Shown piece by piece: positions 61,919-64,000 of a stretch of DNA of 64,000 bases. The DNA comes from Haemophilus parainfluenzae (GTDB taxonomy: Bacteria; Pseudomonadota; Gammaproteobacteria; Enterobacterales; Pasteurellaceae). The notes beneath the pieces were generated by a model. The model had not been told where the DNA came from. It searched no databases and saw only the letters and a program-made list of their open reading frames with translations. The stretch lies in NCBI RefSeq assembly GCF_900638025.1, contig NZ_LR134481.1, positions 62,001 through 126,000 on the forward strand, given 5' to 3'. Within the stretch, counting starts at the first letter, position 1; each line of letters opens with the position of its first letter. A program made the translations under genes and the position numbers.

Positions 61919-64000
61919 ATGCCAACTATCGCTCCTAATCCATTAGTCCTAGTGGACGGTTCATCTTATTTATATCGTGCTTTTCATGCTTTTCCGCCAC
62001 TTACCAATTCTGCCGGTGAACCGACTGGCGCCATGTACGGTGTATTAAACATGCTTAAAAGCCTGATTTCGCAAGTGCAACCAAGCCATATTGCGGTGGT
62101 CTTTGATGCGAAAGGCAAAACTTTCCGTGATGAAATGTTTGAACAATATAAATCTCATCGTCCACCAATGCCTGACGATCTGCGCAAACAAATTCAGCCG
62201 TTACACGATATTATCCACGCCCTTGGCATTCCTCTTTTAGTTATTGAAGGCGTGGAGGCTGACGATGTCATTGGTACTTTAGCGGTAGCGGCTTCTAAAG
62301 CTAATCAAAAAGTCTTGATCAGCACTGGCGATAAAGACATGGCGCAGCTAGTGGATGACAACATTATGCTGATCAACACCATGAATAATACCTTATTAGA
62401 TCGCGAGGCCGTGATTGAAAAATACGGTATTCCGCCAGAACTCATCATCGATTACTTAGCACTAATGGGCGATAGCGCCGATAATATTCCAGGCGTAGCA
62501 GGTGTGGGTGAAAAAACCGCACTTGGCCTCTTGCAGGGTATCGGCAGCATGGCAGAAATTTATGACAACTTAGACAAAGTGTCTGAATTGCCAATTCGTG
62601 GGGCAAAAAAATTAGGAGATAAATTATTGGCGGAAAAAGAAATGGCTGATTTATCCTATCGTCTTGCCACCATCAAAACCGATGTTGCCCTTGATATCAC
62701 CCCAGAACAACTCACTCTTGGTGCAAGTAATAACGATCAACTCACTGAATATTTCGGCTGTTATGAATTTAAACGTTGGCTCAATGAAGTGATGAATGGG
62801 GCTGATTCAATCACCAATAATCACGAACAACCGACCAAGATTAATCACTATCAAGCTACGCCTGCACTCGCTCAAGACAATAGCGAGGAAGCATTGCCGG
62901 CAATTCAAATTGATCGCAGCCGTTATGAAACCTTACTCACTGAAGCGGATTTAAATCATTGGGTGGACAAACTCAAACAAGCCAAACTTTTTGCCTTAGA
63001 TACAGAAACCGATAATTTAGATTATATGGCTGCCAACTTAGTGGGCATTTCCTTTGCGTTAGAAAACGGTGAAGCAGCTTACTTACCGCTGCAATTAGAT
63101 TATTTAGGTGCACCAAAAACCCTTGAAAAAACAACCGCACTTTCGCTGTTAAAACCGATTTTAGAAAATCCAGCCATTCAAAAAGTCGGGCAAAACTTCA
63201 AGTACGATCTCACTATTTTCGCCCGTAATGGCATTGATGTGCAAGGTGTAGCTTTCGATACCATGTTGGAGTCCTATGTCCTCAACAGCACTGGTCGCCA
63301 CAATATGGACGATCTGGCGAAACGTTATTTAGGACACCAAACCATCAGTTTTGAAGAAATTGCAGGCAAAGGTAAAAATCAGCTGACCTTTAACCAAATT
63401 CCATTAGAACAAGCCGCCGAGTATGCGGCGGAAGATGCTGATGTAACAATGAAGCTGCAACAAGTGCTATGGGAAAAACTTTCTAAAGAACCCACGCTTG
63501 AAAAACTCTTTAAAGAAATGGAATTGCCATTGTTAGGCGTACTTTCCCGTATGGAGCGTCGCGGTGTCTTAATTGATAGCGACGCACTATTCCTACAATC
63601 TAATGAAATCGCTAACCGTTTAAGTGAACTAGAAGAACAAGCCTATGTCTTGGCGGGGCAGCCATTTAATTTAGCCTCAACCAAACAATTACAGGAAATT
63701 TTGTTTGATAAATTAGGTTTGCCGGTTATTCAAAAAACACCAAAAGGCGCGCCATCCACCAACGAGGAAGTATTGGAGGAACTCGCATTTAGCCATGAAT
63801 TACCGAAAGTGTTGGTAGAACACCGTGGTCTCAGCAAACTAAAATCCACCTACACTGACAAATTGCCGCAAATGGTGAATCCGCAAACGGGTCGAGTGCA
63901 TACTTCCTACCATCAAGCGGTAACAGCCACCGGTCGTCTTTCATCAAGCGATCCGAATCTACAAAACATTCCGATTCGTAATGAAGAAGGCCGCCGTATT
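61919..64000 (+). CDS. polA: DNA polymerase I, N-terminal 694 codons (3' end outside window)
   Basis: The visible part spans the 5' nuclease (about residues 1-290, with [37 protein letters not shown]), the 3'-5' exonuclease with its intact [12 protein letters not shown] acidic site, and the start of the polymerase domain, ending within [21 protein letters not shown]. The full protein should be about 930 residues. It does gap repair and primer removal. ATG 61919 follows GAACGGAATATTT. Confidence 0.96.
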   Translation, partial: MPTIAPNPLVLVDGSSYLYRAFHAFPPLTNSAGEPTGAMYGVLNMLKSLISQVQPSHIAVVFDAKGKTFRDEMFEQYKSHRPPMPDDLRKQIQPLHDIIHALGIPLLVIEGVEADDVIGTLAVAASKANQKVLISTGDKDMAQLVDDNIMLINTMNNTLLDREAVIEKYGIPPELIIDYLALMGDSADNIPGVAGVGEKTALGLLQGIGSMAEIYDNLDKVSELPIRGAKKLGDKLLAEKEMADLSYRLATIKTDVALDITPEQLTLGASNNDQLTEYFGCYEFKRWLNEVMNGADSITNNHEQPTKINHYQATPALAQDNSEEALPAIQIDRSRYETLLTEADLNHWVDKLKQAKLFALDTETDNLDYMAANLVGISFALENGEAAYLPLQLDYLGAPKTLEKTTALSLLKPILENPAIQKVGQNFKYDLTIFARNGIDVQGVAFDTMLESYVLNSTGRHNMDDLAKRYLGHQTISFEEIAGKGKNQLTFNQIPLEQAAEYAAEDADVTMKLQQVLWEKLSKEPTLEKLFKEMELPLLGVLSRMERRGVLIDSDALFLQSNEIANRLSELEEQAYVLAGQPFNLASTKQLQEILFDKLGLPVIQKTPKGAPSTNEEVLEELAFSHELPKVLVEHRGLSKLKSTYTDKLPQMVNPQTGRVHTSYHQAVTATGRLSSSDPNLQNIPIRNEEGRRI

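Overview
This window comes from a member of the Pasteurellaceae, most likely Haemophilus (close to H. parainfluenzae; the species is inference). The base composition is AT-rich, the 9-base Haemophilus uptake signal AAGTGCGGT recurs throughout, often as inverted pairs inside terminators, and gene blocks follow order I recall from H. influenzae: yidE-rsfS-rlmH-mrdA-mrdB-rlpA-dacA-ybeD-lipB-lipA; adk-ampG-galE; queA-tgt-yajC-secD-secF; mog-glnB-perM; bamD/rluD-pgeF; fadR/nhaB-dsbB; obgE-eamA-rpmA-rplU/ispB.

Layout. 1-9.1 kb: cell-elongation and envelope genes followed by lipoate synthesis. 9.1-14.4 kb: ydgA-like, adk, ampG and galE on the minus strand. 14.4-17.5 kb: a formaldehyde/GSNO detoxification cassette (fghA-adhC with divergent nmlR), flanked by the real ppa 3' end and a decayed second copy of it, which suggests block insertion. 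18-21.2 kb: a purine permease with a PurR-like box, then trhP and a candidate small RNA. 21.4-27.5 kb: a foreign, heavily remodelled type I-C CRISPR-cas locus. 27.6-64 kb: housekeeping genes for queuosine, Sec, ClpB, 6S RNA, outer membrane assembly, purine synthesis, disulfide chemistry, ArcA, ribosomal proteins and Pol I. The window cuts yidE at its left end and polA at its right end.

The CRISPR-cas region is the most unusual part. The effector genes have collapsed into one 232-codon open frame joining the start of Cas3, the middle of Cas5 and the C-terminal half of Cas7; cas8c is gone. cas4 has lost its start, cas1 has a 5-base duplication that shifts the frame and makes a possible new start site, and cas2 carries a stop and a frameshift. 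The array is one repeat, one spacer and one decayed repeat. Three AT-rich genes of different origin sit in the gene junctions: an RHH plus PUA/EVE-like protein, an unrecognised 316-residue protein, and an unrecognised 298-residue protein with a Cys/His cluster that lies between two copies of the cas1 5' end. Exact Neisseriaceae uptake-sequence dialects in the cas DNA point to a Neisseriaceae donor. I read the locus as a dead or dying CRISPR system that has become a landing site for cargo genes, possibly defence genes.
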